DNA from: CAZOWW01 sp964583765
GTDB taxonomy: Bacteria; Actinomycetota; Actinomycetes; Actinomycetales; Kineosporiaceae
Direction of reading: 5' to 3'
Assembly: GCA_964583765.1 (NCBI GenBank)
Contig: CAZOWW010000002.1
Coordinates: 1-64,000, forward strand
Length of the DNA: 64,000 nt
The position numbers were made by a program, and so were the translations under genes. A model generated the notes under the pieces. It was not told the DNA's origin. It was given only the letters and a program-made list of their open reading frames with translations, and ran no database searches. Positions within the stretch are counted from its first letter, which is position 1. Each line of letters begins with the position of its first letter. This document shows, piece after piece, positions 41,999 through 51,181 of the stretch.

Positions 41999-44551
41999 AT
42001 GCTGACCACGGTGTCCAGCCTCGCCGACCTGTCGGCCCCGCGCCCCGGCTCCCCCGCCGATCCCGATGCCGTCTACGAGGCGTTCGGCACCTGGGTGGCC
42101 GAGCGAGGGATCTCGCTCTACCCGCACCAGGACGAGGCCGCGCTGGAGCTGGCGACCGGCGCCAACGTCATCCTCAACACCCCCACGGGCTCCGGAAAGA
42201 GCCTGGTCGCGGTGGCCGCGCACGCCGCCGCCCTGGCCCGCGGCGAACGCACCTTCTACACGGCCCCGATCAAGGCCCTGGTCTCGGAGAAGTTCTTCGC
42301 GCTCTGCGAGGTCTTCGGCCCCGATCTCGTCGGCATGATGACCGGCGACGCCAGCGTGAACGCGGACGCGCCGATCATCTGCTGCACCGCCGAGGTGCTG
42401 GCCAATCTGGCCCTGCGGATGGGCGCTCACGCGGACGTCGGTCAGGTCGTCATGGACGAGTTCCACTTCTACGCCGAACCGGACCGCGGCTGGGCCTGGC
42501 AGGTGCCGCTGCTGGAGCTGCCCCGGACCCAGTTCCTGCTGATGTCGGCCACCCTGGGGGACGTCACCCGGTTCCGGGACGACCTCGTCCGCCGCACGGG
42601 CCGCCCCACCGCGGTGATCACCTCGGCCGACCGCCCGGTGCCGCTCTCCTTCTCGTACGCGATGACCCCCCTGCACGAGACCCTCGAGGAGCTGCTCTAC
42701 ACCCGCCAGGCCCCGGTCTACGTGGTGCACTTCACCCAGGCCGCCGCGCTGGAGCGGGCCCAGGCCCTGACCAGCGTCAACGTGGCGAGCCGGGCGGAGC
42801 GGGACGCCATCGCCGAGGCGATCGGCCGGTTCCGGTTCACCGCGGGCTTCGGACGCACGCTCTCCCGGCTGGTGCGCCACGGGATCGGGGTGCACCACGC
42901 CGGGATGCTCCCGCGGTACCGGCGGCTCGTGGAGCAGCTCGCCCAGGCGGGCCTGCTCAAGGTCATCTGCGGCACGGACACCCTCGGCGTGGGCATCAAC
43001 GTGCCGATCCGCACGGTGCTGCTGACCGCGCTGGGCAAGTACGACGGCACCCGCAACCGTCAGCTGCGTGCCCGGGAGTTCCACCAGATCGCCGGACGGG
43101 CCGGGCGGGCCGGATTCGACACCGCGGGCACGGTGGTGGTCCAGGCGCCCGAGCACGAGATCGAGAACGAGCGGGCGCTGGCCAAGGCCGGGGACGACCC
43201 GCGCAAGCGCCGGCGGGTGGTGCGCAAGAAGCCACCCGAGGGCAGCGTCTCGTGGAGCAGGGCCACCTTCGACCGGCTCGTCGCGGCCGACCCCGAGCCC
43301 CTGACCTCCAGTTTCCAGGTCACGCACGCCATGTTGCTGAACGTCATCGCGCGGCCCGGCGACGCGTTCACCGCGATGCGACACCTGCTCACGGACAACC
43401 ACGAGCCGCGGGCGGCCCAGCTGGGGCACATCCGCCGCGCGATCGCCATCTACCGGGCGCTGCTCGCCGCGGGCGTCGTCGAGCGGCTCGACGTCCCGGA
43501 CGAGACCGGCCGCACCGTGCGCCTCACCGTGGACCTGCAGCTGGACTTCGCCCTCAACCAGCCGCTGTCCCCGCTGGCCCTGGCCGCACTGGAACTGCTG
43601 GACGTCGAGTCCCCCGAGTACGCCCTCGACGCGGTCTCGGTGATCGAGGCGACCCTCGAGAACCCTCGGGCGGTGATCTCGGCCCAGGCGTTCAAGGCGC
43701 GGGGCGAGGCCGTCGCCGCGATGAAGGCCGAGGGCATCGAGTACGAGGAACGCATGGCCCTCCTCGAGGAGGTCACGCACCCGCAGCCCCTCGCCGAGCT
43801 GCTCGAGGCCGCCTACGAGATGTACCGCCGGGGACATCCCTGGGTCGCGGACCACGAACTGCGCCCCAAGGCGGTCGTGCGGGATCTGTGGACGCGGGCG
43901 ATGACGTTCACCGAGTACATCGGCTTCTACGGCCTTGCCCGCGCGGAGGGGATGGTGCTGCGCTACCTCGCCGACGCGTACCGGGCCCTGCGACAGACCG
44001 TCCCGGACGACGCGAAGACCGAGGAGCTCACCGACCTGGTCGAGTGGCTCGGCGAGCTCATCCGTCAGGTCGACTCCAGCCTGCTCGCCGAGTGGGAGCA
44101 GTTGCGCGCGGGCACGGACGGCGGGGACGGCCCGGCCGGGGGCATCGCCGCGCTGGACCGGCCGCCTGCGCTCACCGGCAATCTCCGCGCGTTCCGGGTG
44201 CTCGTGCGCAACGCGCTCTTCCGCCGGGTCGAGTTGGCCTCGCTGCGGCGGTTCGACCAGTTGGGCGAGCTCGACAGTGCCGCGGGCTGGGACGCGCAGG
44301 CCTGGGCGGAGGCGATGGACGGCTACTTCGCCGAGCACGAGGACCTGGGCACCGGACCCGACGCCCGCGGTCCCGCGTTGCTGATCATCGACGAGGCGCC
44401 CGAGGATCTGCCCGGCCGGTGGCGGGTCCGCCAGATCTTCGAGGACCCGGCGGGGGACCGCGACTGGGGCATCAGCGCCGAGGTCGACCTGGCCGCCTCC
44501 GACGAGCTCGGCGAGGCGGTGCTGCAGGTCACCGCCGTGGACCGCCTCTGA
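41999..44551 (+). CDS. DEAD/DEAH-box helicase with DUF3516 (Ski2-like)
   Basis: 850-aa superfamily 2 helicase. Motif I TPTGSGKS at ~60, Ia TAPIKAL, DEFHFY as DExH box (motif II), SATLGD (III), and QIAGRAGRAG (VI) are all present, so ATPase activity is expected. The long C-terminal region after ~430 is DUF3516 (about 430-850), widespread in actinobacteria. Probably an RNA helicase; the exact target is unknown. ATG at 41999, or GTG at 42011. Confidence 0.92.
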   Translation: MLTTVSSLADLSAPRPGSPADPDAVYEAFGTWVAERGISLYPHQDEAALELATGANVILNTPTGSGKSLVAVAAHAAALARGERTFYTAPIKALVSEKFFALCEVFGPDLVGMMTGDASVNADAPIICCTAEVLANLALRMGAHADVGQVVMDEFHFYAEPDRGWAWQVPLLELPRTQFLLMSATLGDVTRFRDDLVRRTGRPTAVITSADRPVPLSFSYAMTPLHETLEELLYTRQAPVYVVHFTQAAALERAQALTSVNVASRAERDAIAEAIGRFRFTAGFGRTLSRLVRHGIGVHHAGMLPRYRRLVEQLAQAGLLKVICGTDTLGVGINVPIRTVLLTALGKYDGTRNRQLRAREFHQIAGRAGRAGFDTAGTVVVQAPEHEIENERALAKAGDDPRKRRRVVRKKPPEGSVSWSRATFDRLVAADPEPLTSSFQVTHAMLLNVIARPGDAFTAMRHLLTDNHEPRAAQLGHIRRAIAIYRALLAAGVVERLDVPDETGRTVRLTVDLQLDFALNQPLSPLALAALELLDVESPEYALDAVSVIEATLENPRAVISAQAFKARGEAVAAMKAEGIEYEERMALLEEVTHPQPLAELLEAAYEMYRRGHPWVADHELRPKAVVRDLWTRAMTFTEYIGFYGLARAEGMVLRYLADAYRALRQTVPDDAKTEELTDLVEWLGELIRQVDSSLLAEWEQLRAGTDGGDGPAGGIAALDRPPALTGNLRAFRVLVRNALFRRVELASLRRFDQLGELDSAAGWDAQAWAEAMDGYFAEHEDLGTGPDARGPALLIIDEAPEDLPGRWRVRQIFEDPAGDRDWGISAEVDLAASDELGEAVLQVTAVDRL

Positions 44552-44556
44552 TCCGC

Positions 44557-44584
44557 GGGCCCGGGACGAGGTGGTCCCGGGCCC
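44557..44584. terminator. Terminator between helicase and pectate lyase genes
   Basis: An 11-bp perfect stem GGGCCCGGGAC/GTCCCGGGCCC with a 6-nt loop, between convergent genes. Confidence 0.85.
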
Positions 44585-44619
44585 GTCCACGGAGCGACGG
44601 ACCCGGGACCCGCAGAACC

Positions 44620-46076
44620 TCACAGACCGATCTTGCCGGCTCCCGCGCCCGCGGTGACCAGGCTGATCACCGAGCCGGTGGCGTCCAGGGACACCGAGTA
44701 CGGAGCCGTGGTGAACGATCCGGTCTGGGTGATCAGGTTCGTCCCGGTGCCGAAGTCGTTACCCGACTGGTTCACGTACCCGTCCGGGCTGTCCTTGGTC
44801 GTCTCGATCGGGGTCGTGACATTGCGCCACACGTTGTTCTGCACCAACATCTGCGCGCCGTCACGGGAATGCACACCCGTGCTGCCGTTCACGAAGTAGT
44901 TGTTGTAGACGTGACCGGTACCGAACCGCAGGCTCGGGGTCCGCTGGTCGATGTTGTACCAGTAGTTGTGGTCGTAGGTGACGTGCAGGTGGCCGGTGTC
45001 CTCCGAGCCGTTGTCGTCGCTGTGGCCGACCAGCGATGCCTTGATGTGGTCGTGCAGGTAGTNNNNNNNNNNAGGTAGTTCCAGGACACGGTCACGTAGT
45101 CACCGGCGTGGGTGATGTCGATCAGACCGTCGTAGTAGTCCGTGCCGTGCGTGGTGTCACTGCGCAACGTGTTGTGGTCGATCCAGATGTGGTTGCTGGA
45201 CTCGATGTGGATCTGGTCACCGTTCCCGCTGGAGGCCAGCACGTAGCTCAGGTTCAGGTTCTGGATGATGACGTTGCTGACGCCCTTGAGCACCAGCCCC
45301 ACCCCGGTGAATCCCGAACTGGACCCCACGCCCTGGATCGTCTTGTTCGAGGCCACCTTCACGTCCCCGGAGCCGCTGATGATCCCGCTGACCTTGATGA
45401 TCTCCGCGCCGGAACTGCTGGCCGCGGTCGTGAACGCCGACAACGACGAGACGGTGACCGTCGAACCCCCCGACCCACCGGTCGTGGAACCGTTCACCGT
45501 GGCGAACCCGTGCACGCCCGGCGCCGATCCGCCCGAGGAGGAGGACGTCGTCGAGGTCTTGGTCGTGGTGGACGTCTTGGTCGTGGACGTGGTGTTCGTC
45601 GTCGTGGACGTCTTCGTCGTGGAGGCCGTCGTGGTCGCCGTGGTCCCACCCGTGGTGGTCCCGTTCACGGTGAAGCTCGTCGGCACCGGATTCGTCGACC
45701 CGCATGAGCCGTTGAACCCGAACGAGACCGTCCCTCCGGCAGCCACCGCCCCGTTGTACGAGGCGTTCGAGACCGAGACCTGCGTCCCGGACTGGGAGAA
45801 CGTGCCGTTCCAGCCGCTGACCACCTTCTGTGCCGAGTCCGGGAACGTCCAGGAGATCGTCCACGAACTCACCGCACTACCGGTGTTCGTCACATCCACG
45901 TTCGCGACGAACCCGCCGCTCCATTGCGACGTCACCGTGTACTTCACCGAGAACGACGCCGCCGCCTGCGTCGATCCCGCATGGGCGACACCGAGGCAGA
46001 TCAGGGCGATCGTGCCGGCCCCGGCGACGAGGGTTCTGCCACGCCGGACGCGTGGAGAATTGCGTGTTCCGAACAA
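44620..46076 (-). CDS. Secreted CBM2-PL1 pectate lyase (interrupted by scaffold gap)
   Basis: About 480 aa after repair. Signal peptide (residues 1 to ~39), a CBM2 cellulose-binding domain (~40-140; SVKYTVTSQWSGGFVANV), a Thr/Ser-rich linker (~145-190) and a PL1 right-handed beta-helix (IIKVSGIISG, NHIWIDHNTL, DITHAGDYVTVSWNY, HNYWYNIDQRTPSLRFG with the catalytic-type Arg). Ten Ns at 45063-45072 break the frame. AGGTAGT occurs on both sides; merging that overlap restores WNYLHDHIK in frame, so the gene is probably intact. TTG start at 46076 follows GACAGGAGAACACC. It should cut pectin while anchored to cellulose. Confidence 0.9.
45056..45079. other. Scaffold gap of 10 N, probably zero-length in reality
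   Basis: Ns at 45063-45072. AGGTAGT ends the left side (45056-45062) and begins the right side (45073-45079). Removing 17 bases joins the pectate lyase frame exactly. Confidence 0.88.
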
Positions 46077-46272
46077 GGTGTTCTCCTGTCGAGTCGGGTC
46101 CTGGCGGAACCGGCAGGGCAGCCCAGGTCAGGACAGACCGCCACCGGGTTCCTCGGAACGCACGTGGTCCGTCGCCTCGTCCCACGTGCACCACGGCTCG
46201 GGCTGCCCGCGACGGCTGACACGTCGCGTCCCGAGCCGAGCAGGCCTGCATGAAAGCATGCCAATTCCTCCG

Positions 46273-46286
46273 TGTAAACGCTTTCC
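46273..46286. promoter_or_regulatory. LacI-family (cre-like) operator upstream of pectate lyase
   Basis: TGTAAACGCTTTCC, close to the catabolite-response/LacI-family consensus WTGNAANCGNWNNCW with mismatches only at the ends. It lies ~200 bp before the pectate lyase start on its minus strand. It differs from the CebR palindrome at 18476, so a second regulator is likely. Confidence 0.7.
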
Positions 46287-46341
46287 TGGCCCTCGAGCGC
46301 CGACCGGCATCCCCTCCCCCGACCGCCGCGGAGCTTCTCGC

Positions 46342-48681
46342 CTACGACCCCGCCTCCACGGACCTGGCACCCGAGGCGCCGTTCCCCGCCCCGGGACCGC
46401 AGCCGCCGCCGTTCCCCTCACCGGCGAAGAGCGCCGCGGCCACGTCCCCGAGGATGCGCACGCCGTCCGTCGACAGCACCGACTCGAGGTGGAACTGGGT
46501 GGATGCGAAGGCCGGTCCGCGCAGGGTGAACACCTCGCCGGTGGCCGGGTCCACCGAGGCGGTGATCCGGAAGACCTCGGCCGCGTCGGCCAGGGCCGAG
46601 CGTCGCACCTCGTCCGGGGACACCACGACCTCCCCGGGCAGCGGGACCCCGGTCAGCAGTTCGCGGGGGCCGGCACCGTCCCGCATCACCGTTCCGGGCA
46701 GGGCATCGCGGAGGACACCGGCCCGGGTCGACGCGGCCGAGGCGGAACCCACGGGGAGCCAGGCGGCGAAACTGTTGTAGAAGCCCACCCGGGCCTCCCG
46801 TCCGAAGGCCGGCACCACGCGCTGGGTCCCCTGCTGGGACGCGGGGAGGGGCCGGACCGGCAGGCCCAGAAGGCCGGCGAGCACCTGGTGACTCAGGCAG
46901 ACGGCGAGCAGGGGACGCCGGGCCCGCACCCGGTGGGTGAGCAGCGCCCGGAGCCGGGCCATGCGAGGGTCGTCCGGTTCGCGGGGATCACCGGGACCCG
47001 GACCACAGACGAGCAGGTCGGTCCCGTCGACACTGCTCCTCGCCATGCCGGTCCCGTCGACCCCGATGGCGTCAGCATCGAGCACGCCGGCCCTGGGCCC
47101 GTCGACGCTGGGCCCCTGCTGCCCGGGCAGTTCGGGGTCGTCCCAACGACGCACCGTCACGATCATGCCGAGCCGACGCAGCATGTGCGCGAGCATCGTC
47201 GTCCAGGCGTCCTCGGCGTCCACGACCAGGGCACTCCGGCCGGCGAGACCCGGTAGGGGGCGGTCGTCCTGCGGGTCCAGCCAGAACCGGGCAAGGGTGT
47301 CGTTGCGTACCGCGAGGGCCGACGCGACGCCGTCCAGTACGTCCAGGCGCGGGTGCGGAGCCGCGGCCGCCCGCGCACCCCCGCGCACGGTGCCCGGGCC
47401 GGCGTCCAGACCGGTACCTGCGCCGGTACCCCTTCCGGTACCCACGCTGGCGTTCGGACCGATTCCTGCGCCAGTGCCCAGGCCGAGGGCCGCGAGCACG
47501 CCGCGTGCCTTGACGTGGGTCTCGGCGACCTCGTTCTCCGGCACGCTGTGCCGCACCAGCGTGGCCCCCACCGAGAGCCGAACCGAGCCGTCCGGGCGCA
47601 GGGCCGCGGTCCGGATCAGGATCGGCGAGTCCAGGCACACCTCGCCGTCGGCGTCCCGCTCGAGCAGCGCCGCCGTCCCGGCGTAGTAACCCCGTCCGGT
47701 CGCCTCGTGCCGGGCGATCACGGAGCAGGCGTTCTCCACGGGCGAGCCAGTCACGGTGGCGGCGAAGAGTGTCTGGGTGAGGACCTCCCGGACGTCGCAC
47801 CGGGTGCTGCCGGTGAGCAGGTACTCGGTGTGCGCGAGATGACCCATCTGCTTGAGGAAGGGGCCACGCACCCGCCCGCCACGCTCGCAGACCGCGCTCA
47901 TCTGCTTGAGCTCCTCGTCCACGACCATGTAGAGTTCCTCGGTCTCCTTGCGGTCGGCGAGGAAACGCAGCAGGTCCTCCCGGGTGGGGCCGCCCTCGGG
48001 GTAGCGATACGTGCCGCTGATCGGGTTCATCACGACCTCGCCGCCCACCACGCTCACGTGCCGCTCAGGGGTGGCCCCGACCAGGGTGAGCTCCGGGGTG
48101 TGCACGACGAAGGTCCAGTAGGCGCCCGACTCGTCGCGAAGCAGCCTGCGGAACAACTCGAGGGCGGCCCGCGCCGGAGCCTGCGCATGAGGGCCGGTCA
48201 GGCGCGCGGTCAGATCGCGGCGGATGACGAAGTTCGCGCCCTCACCACGACCGATCTCCTGGCCGACGACCCGCTTGACGACCTCCGCGTAGGCGTCGTC
48301 ATCGAGGTCGAAGGCCGCGTCGCGGACCGCCACCTCGGTCGCCGGCAGCTCGTCCAGGGCCTGTTCCGACGTGAGCACCTCGCGGCTGCGGACGAGGAGG
48401 CAGCGCAGTGGCGTCCCGTCATCCCGGCAGTGGAACCCCCGCTCCCTCACCTGCCGGAACGGCACGAGGGCGAGCACCGGAAGTGCCCCCGGAGCCGGCT
48501 CGGGCAACGGCAGCCGGGCGAGATCGGGCGCGTCCACGACCTCGCCGACCAGCACCTCCACCCCGGGTCCGTCGGCGCGACGCAGCACCGCGAAGGGCGG
48601 CGGGTTCGGGTCGGCGAGCAGTCGGCGCAGCAGCGCGGAGGGCTGGGGGTTCGGGGCGGCGGACGGGAACGGATCGGGCAT
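46342..48681 (-). CDS. trpEG: Fused anthranilate synthase TrpE-TrpG (PhzE-like)
   Basis: 779 aa. Chorismate-binding domain (residues ~1-430; GATPERHVSVVGGEVVMNPISGTYRYP, ATVTGSPVENACSVI, GYYAGTAALLE) then a low-complexity Gly/Thr linker and a class I glutamine amidotransferase domain (~500-750; CLSHQVLAG with nucleophile Cys; FHLES with catalytic His and Glu). It forms anthranilate from chorismate and glutamine. Sequence resembles PhzE too, but the upstream trp leader argues for tryptophan control. ATG at 48681 follows a TGGAG site. Confidence 0.87.
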   Translation of the reverse strand: MPDPFPSAAPNPQPSALLRRLLADPNPPPFAVLRRADGPGVEVLVGEVVDAPDLARLPLPEPAPGALPVLALVPFRQVRERGFHCRDDGTPLRCLLVRSREVLTSEQALDELPATEVAVRDAAFDLDDDAYAEVVKRVVGQEIGRGEGANFVIRRDLTARLTGPHAQAPARAALELFRRLLRDESGAYWTFVVHTPELTLVGATPERHVSVVGGEVVMNPISGTYRYPEGGPTREDLLRFLADRKETEELYMVVDEELKQMSAVCERGGRVRGPFLKQMGHLAHTEYLLTGSTRCDVREVLTQTLFAATVTGSPVENACSVIARHEATGRGYYAGTAALLERDADGEVCLDSPILIRTAALRPDGSVRLSVGATLVRHSVPENEVAETHVKARGVLAALGLGTGAGIGPNASVGTGRGTGAGTGLDAGPGTVRGGARAAAAPHPRLDVLDGVASALAVRNDTLARFWLDPQDDRPLPGLAGRSALVVDAEDAWTTMLAHMLRRLGMIVTVRRWDDPELPGQQGPSVDGPRAGVLDADAIGVDGTGMARSSVDGTDLLVCGPGPGDPREPDDPRMARLRALLTHRVRARRPLLAVCLSHQVLAGLLGLPVRPLPASQQGTQRVVPAFGREARVGFYNSFAAWLPVGSASAASTRAGVLRDALPGTVMRDGAGPRELLTGVPLPGEVVVSPDEVRRSALADAAEVFRITASVDPATGEVFTLRGPAFASTQFHLESVLSTDGVRILGDVAAALFAGEGNGGGCGPGAGNGASGARSVEAGS

Positions 48682-48729
48682 CGGGGGCTCCAGGGTGAGG
48701 GCCCGACCGAGGACACCGAACAGCAGAAA

Positions 48730-48751
48730 GGCCGCCTCGGTCGAGGCGGCC
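48730..48751 (-). terminator. Transcription attenuator of trpEG
   Basis: A 10-bp perfect stem GGCCGCCTCG/CGAGGCGGCC, followed on the minus strand by TTTCTGCT. It lies between the leader peptide and trpEG, 48 bp before the start codon. Confidence 0.82.
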
Positions 48752-48781
48752 GGCTCGTGCGAACACGACGGGGAGGACCGC

Positions 48782-48829
48782 CTAACCGGCGGGCCACCAC
48801 TGGGTGCGGAGCGTCGTGTGCGCCAACAT
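48782..48829 (-). CDS. trpL: trp leader peptide, 15 aa, tandem Trp codons
   Basis: ATG at 48829 encodes MLAHTTLRTQWWPAG then TAG. Two adjacent Trp codons (TGG TGG) sit 30 bp before the attenuator hairpin, so ribosome stalling under Trp starvation would favour read-through into trpEG. No ribosome site is visible; a TACAGT about 7 bp upstream could make the transcript leaderless. It matches trpX-type leaders before actinobacterial trpE genes. Confidence 0.85.
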   Translation of the reverse strand: MLAHTTLRTQWWPAG

Positions 48830-48938
48830 GCGTGGCACTGTAGCGGCGTCAGGACGGTCCCCGCCAGCGGCCGTCCGGACCCCCGGTGGGTGCGCCGCCG
48901 GATTGGGGATCCCGGGCAAGTGCGCGAGGATCGGGGAC

Positions 48939-51131
48939 ATGCCGTCGCCGAAGTCCCTTCGCGCCCGAGGGGTCGAGGGTCTGGAACACCTTCTCCGTGC
49001 CCGCCCGGACCTGCAGGAGGTGAACCCGGGAGACCTCGCCGAACTGTCCGCCGCAATGGGCAGCCCCTGGTCCGTGATCGCGGCGCTGCGTGGCCTGGAC
49101 GTGCCGACGCTGCAGGTCTGCGAGGCACTCGCCGCCATGGGCGGACACCTCGAGCCCCCTGCGTTGGCGCAGTTGCTGGGGGCACGGGACGAGGACGCGC
49201 GCGCCGCGGTGAGCGCCGCCGTGTCCCGCCTCGATCAGCTCGGACTGCTCGAGGACGACGGCGCCCTGGCCCCGTTCGCGATCTCCGCCTGGCCGAAGCC
49301 GCTGGCGCTCGGGCCGCCGCTGGCGCTCGCACTGGAGGGTCGCACCGCCGACGACCTCAAGTCGATCGCCCGGGCCATCGGGATCAGTCACGGCACCCGC
49401 AAGGCGGAGATCCTCGCGGCGGTCACCGCCGCGCTCTCCGACCCGGAACGGGTCCGGGCGCTGGCCGCCTCGGCCCCGGCCGACGCACGCAAACTCCTCA
49501 CCGCGGTCGCCCTCACCGGCGAGGAGGTCCACCTGTGGACCTACTACTCGCCCCGGAACGGCCGGGAGACCCGACCGGAACACTGGTGCCTGCGCCGCGG
49601 CCTGCTCCTGGCCGCTCTCGAGTGGAACGGGCCGTTGATCATGCCGGCGGAGGTGGCGCTCGCCCTCCGCGGTCCTGACTGGACGGCCCCCTTCGCGCCC
49701 ACGCCCCCCGCGCCGGACTGGCAGCCGGTCTCCGAGGTCCTCGCGGAACGCGAGTGCACGGGCTCGGCGGCCGAGTTCGTCCGGATCGCCGCCGACGTCC
49801 TGGACTCCTGCGGACGTCGCCCACCGGAACTCCTCAAGAGCGGCGCCGTCGGGGTGAGGGAACTCCGCCGGCTCGCCAAGGAACTCCGCTGCGCGGTTCC
49901 CGACGTCCGCCTGGCCCTCGAGGTGACCTACCGGGCAGGGCTTCTCTCCGCGCCCGATTCGACGATCATGCCGTCGGCCGGCTACGACACCTGGCTGGGG
50001 CTGCAGCCCCCCGAACGCATCGCGACCCTGGTGCACGCCTGGTGGACAGCCCCCGGCACCACGCTGACCGAGCCCGAGGCAGCCTGGCATCCGCATCCCG
50101 ACCTGCCACATCCACCGGCGAGCGTGGCACGCGTACGCGCGGCCTCGCTGCGCGCACTGGCCGATCGTCCCGGACTGGCACCGCTCGGCGGGAAGGACCT
50201 CGTCCCGCTGATCACGTGGCGCATGCCCTACGTCTTCGGGGGCGCATCCGTCGCGGAGAGCGTCGAGGCGAGCCTGGCCGAGGCGGCCCGGCTCGGGCTC
50301 GTCGGAGCCCACGCCCTGGGTGCCGCCGGAGCGGCGCTGGTGGACGGCGACGAGGCTCGGTTGCTCGCGGCCCTCGCCGGGACGGGACACCTGGAACACC
50401 GGGTCCGGCTGCAGGCCGACCTCACCGGCATGGTGCTGGGCAATCCGGACGCCCGGGTGTCCGCTCTGCTCGACTCCTGCGCCGACCGGGAGGGCACCGG
50501 CAGCGCCATGACCTGGCGGTTCAGCCCGACCAGCATCGGGCGTGCCCTCGACGCCGGTGCCGACGCCGGCGAGCTGCTCGCCCAGCTCACCGACCTGAGC
50601 GAGGGCGAGCCGCCGCAACCCCTCGCCTACCTCGTGCGGGACGTCGCCCGCCGCCACGGGGGCATCCGCGGACAGAAGGTCGCCTGCGTCCTGCGCAGCG
50701 ACGACGAGGCATTGGTCGCCGAGGTCGCCGCCACGCGGTCCCTCCGGTCACTCGGGTTACGCCGGATCGCGCCGACCGTCCTGGCAGGAGCCAAACCCCT
50801 CGCCGAGACCCTCCAAGCGCTGCGGACCGCCGGGTACCTGCCGGTCGAGGAGACCGCGGACGGGGTGCCCGTGCTCGTCGAGGCGCGCCAGCACCGTGCG
50901 CGCCCGGCCCGTTCCCGGTCCGGTAGCAGCGGCCGTTCCCGCCGCTCGGGCGTGGATCCGACCCCTCCCACCGCTCGCGAACTCGCCGAGCGGCTGCTGG
51001 CGGCGCACTCACGAACGGACGGGGGCCGCGGGCGCTCCCGCACGACCCACTCCGATCCGAGAAAGAGCTTCCTCGCGCTGCTGCCCGGTGGCCTGCTGGA
51101 CGACGACCTCGACGAGGACGACGAGGACTAG
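48939..51131 (+). CDS. Helicase-associated (XPB/Helicase_C_3-like) protein
   Basis: 730 aa, cytoplasmic. Leu/Ala-rich winged-helix-like segments in the N-terminal half (GRTADDLKSIARAIGISHG, KSGAVGVRELRRLAKEL) and a C-terminal part resembling the helicase-associated domain of actinobacterial XPB/Ssl2-like proteins (RFSPTSIGRALDAG, YLVRDVARRHGG). No Walker A or DExH motif, so no motor activity. It usually accompanies a separate XPB helicase; none lies in this window. The C-terminus is acidic (DDDLDEDDED). ATG follows GAGGA. Role probably in DNA repair or transcription, unproven. Confidence 0.75.
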   Translation: MPSPKSLRARGVEGLEHLLRARPDLQEVNPGDLAELSAAMGSPWSVIAALRGLDVPTLQVCEALAAMGGHLEPPALAQLLGARDEDARAAVSAAVSRLDQLGLLEDDGALAPFAISAWPKPLALGPPLALALEGRTADDLKSIARAIGISHGTRKAEILAAVTAALSDPERVRALAASAPADARKLLTAVALTGEEVHLWTYYSPRNGRETRPEHWCLRRGLLLAALEWNGPLIMPAEVALALRGPDWTAPFAPTPPAPDWQPVSEVLAERECTGSAAEFVRIAADVLDSCGRRPPELLKSGAVGVRELRRLAKELRCAVPDVRLALEVTYRAGLLSAPDSTIMPSAGYDTWLGLQPPERIATLVHAWWTAPGTTLTEPEAAWHPHPDLPHPPASVARVRAASLRALADRPGLAPLGGKDLVPLITWRMPYVFGGASVAESVEASLAEAARLGLVGAHALGAAGAALVDGDEARLLAALAGTGHLEHRVRLQADLTGMVLGNPDARVSALLDSCADREGTGSAMTWRFSPTSIGRALDAGADAGELLAQLTDLSEGEPPQPLAYLVRDVARRHGGIRGQKVACVLRSDDEALVAEVAATRSLRSLGLRRIAPTVLAGAKPLAETLQALRTAGYLPVEETADGVPVLVEARQHRARPARSRSGSSGRSRRSGVDPTPPTARELAERLLAAHSRTDGGRGRSRTTHSDPRKSFLALLPGGLLDDDLDEDDED

Positions 51132-51181
51132 CGGGCGCCCGGCGAGAGGCCGGGACGCCCTGCGGCCAGTCGCTGCTGCCC

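Noticed and set aside
44620..46076. Pectate lyase as a frameshifted pseudogene
   Set aside because: The break coincides with 10 Ns and an exact 7-bp overlap. Removing them restores a canonical PL1 sequence.
46342..48681. PhzE of a phenazine cluster
   Set aside because: No other phz-type gene is nearby and a trp attenuator precedes it, so tryptophan biosynthesis is the better call.
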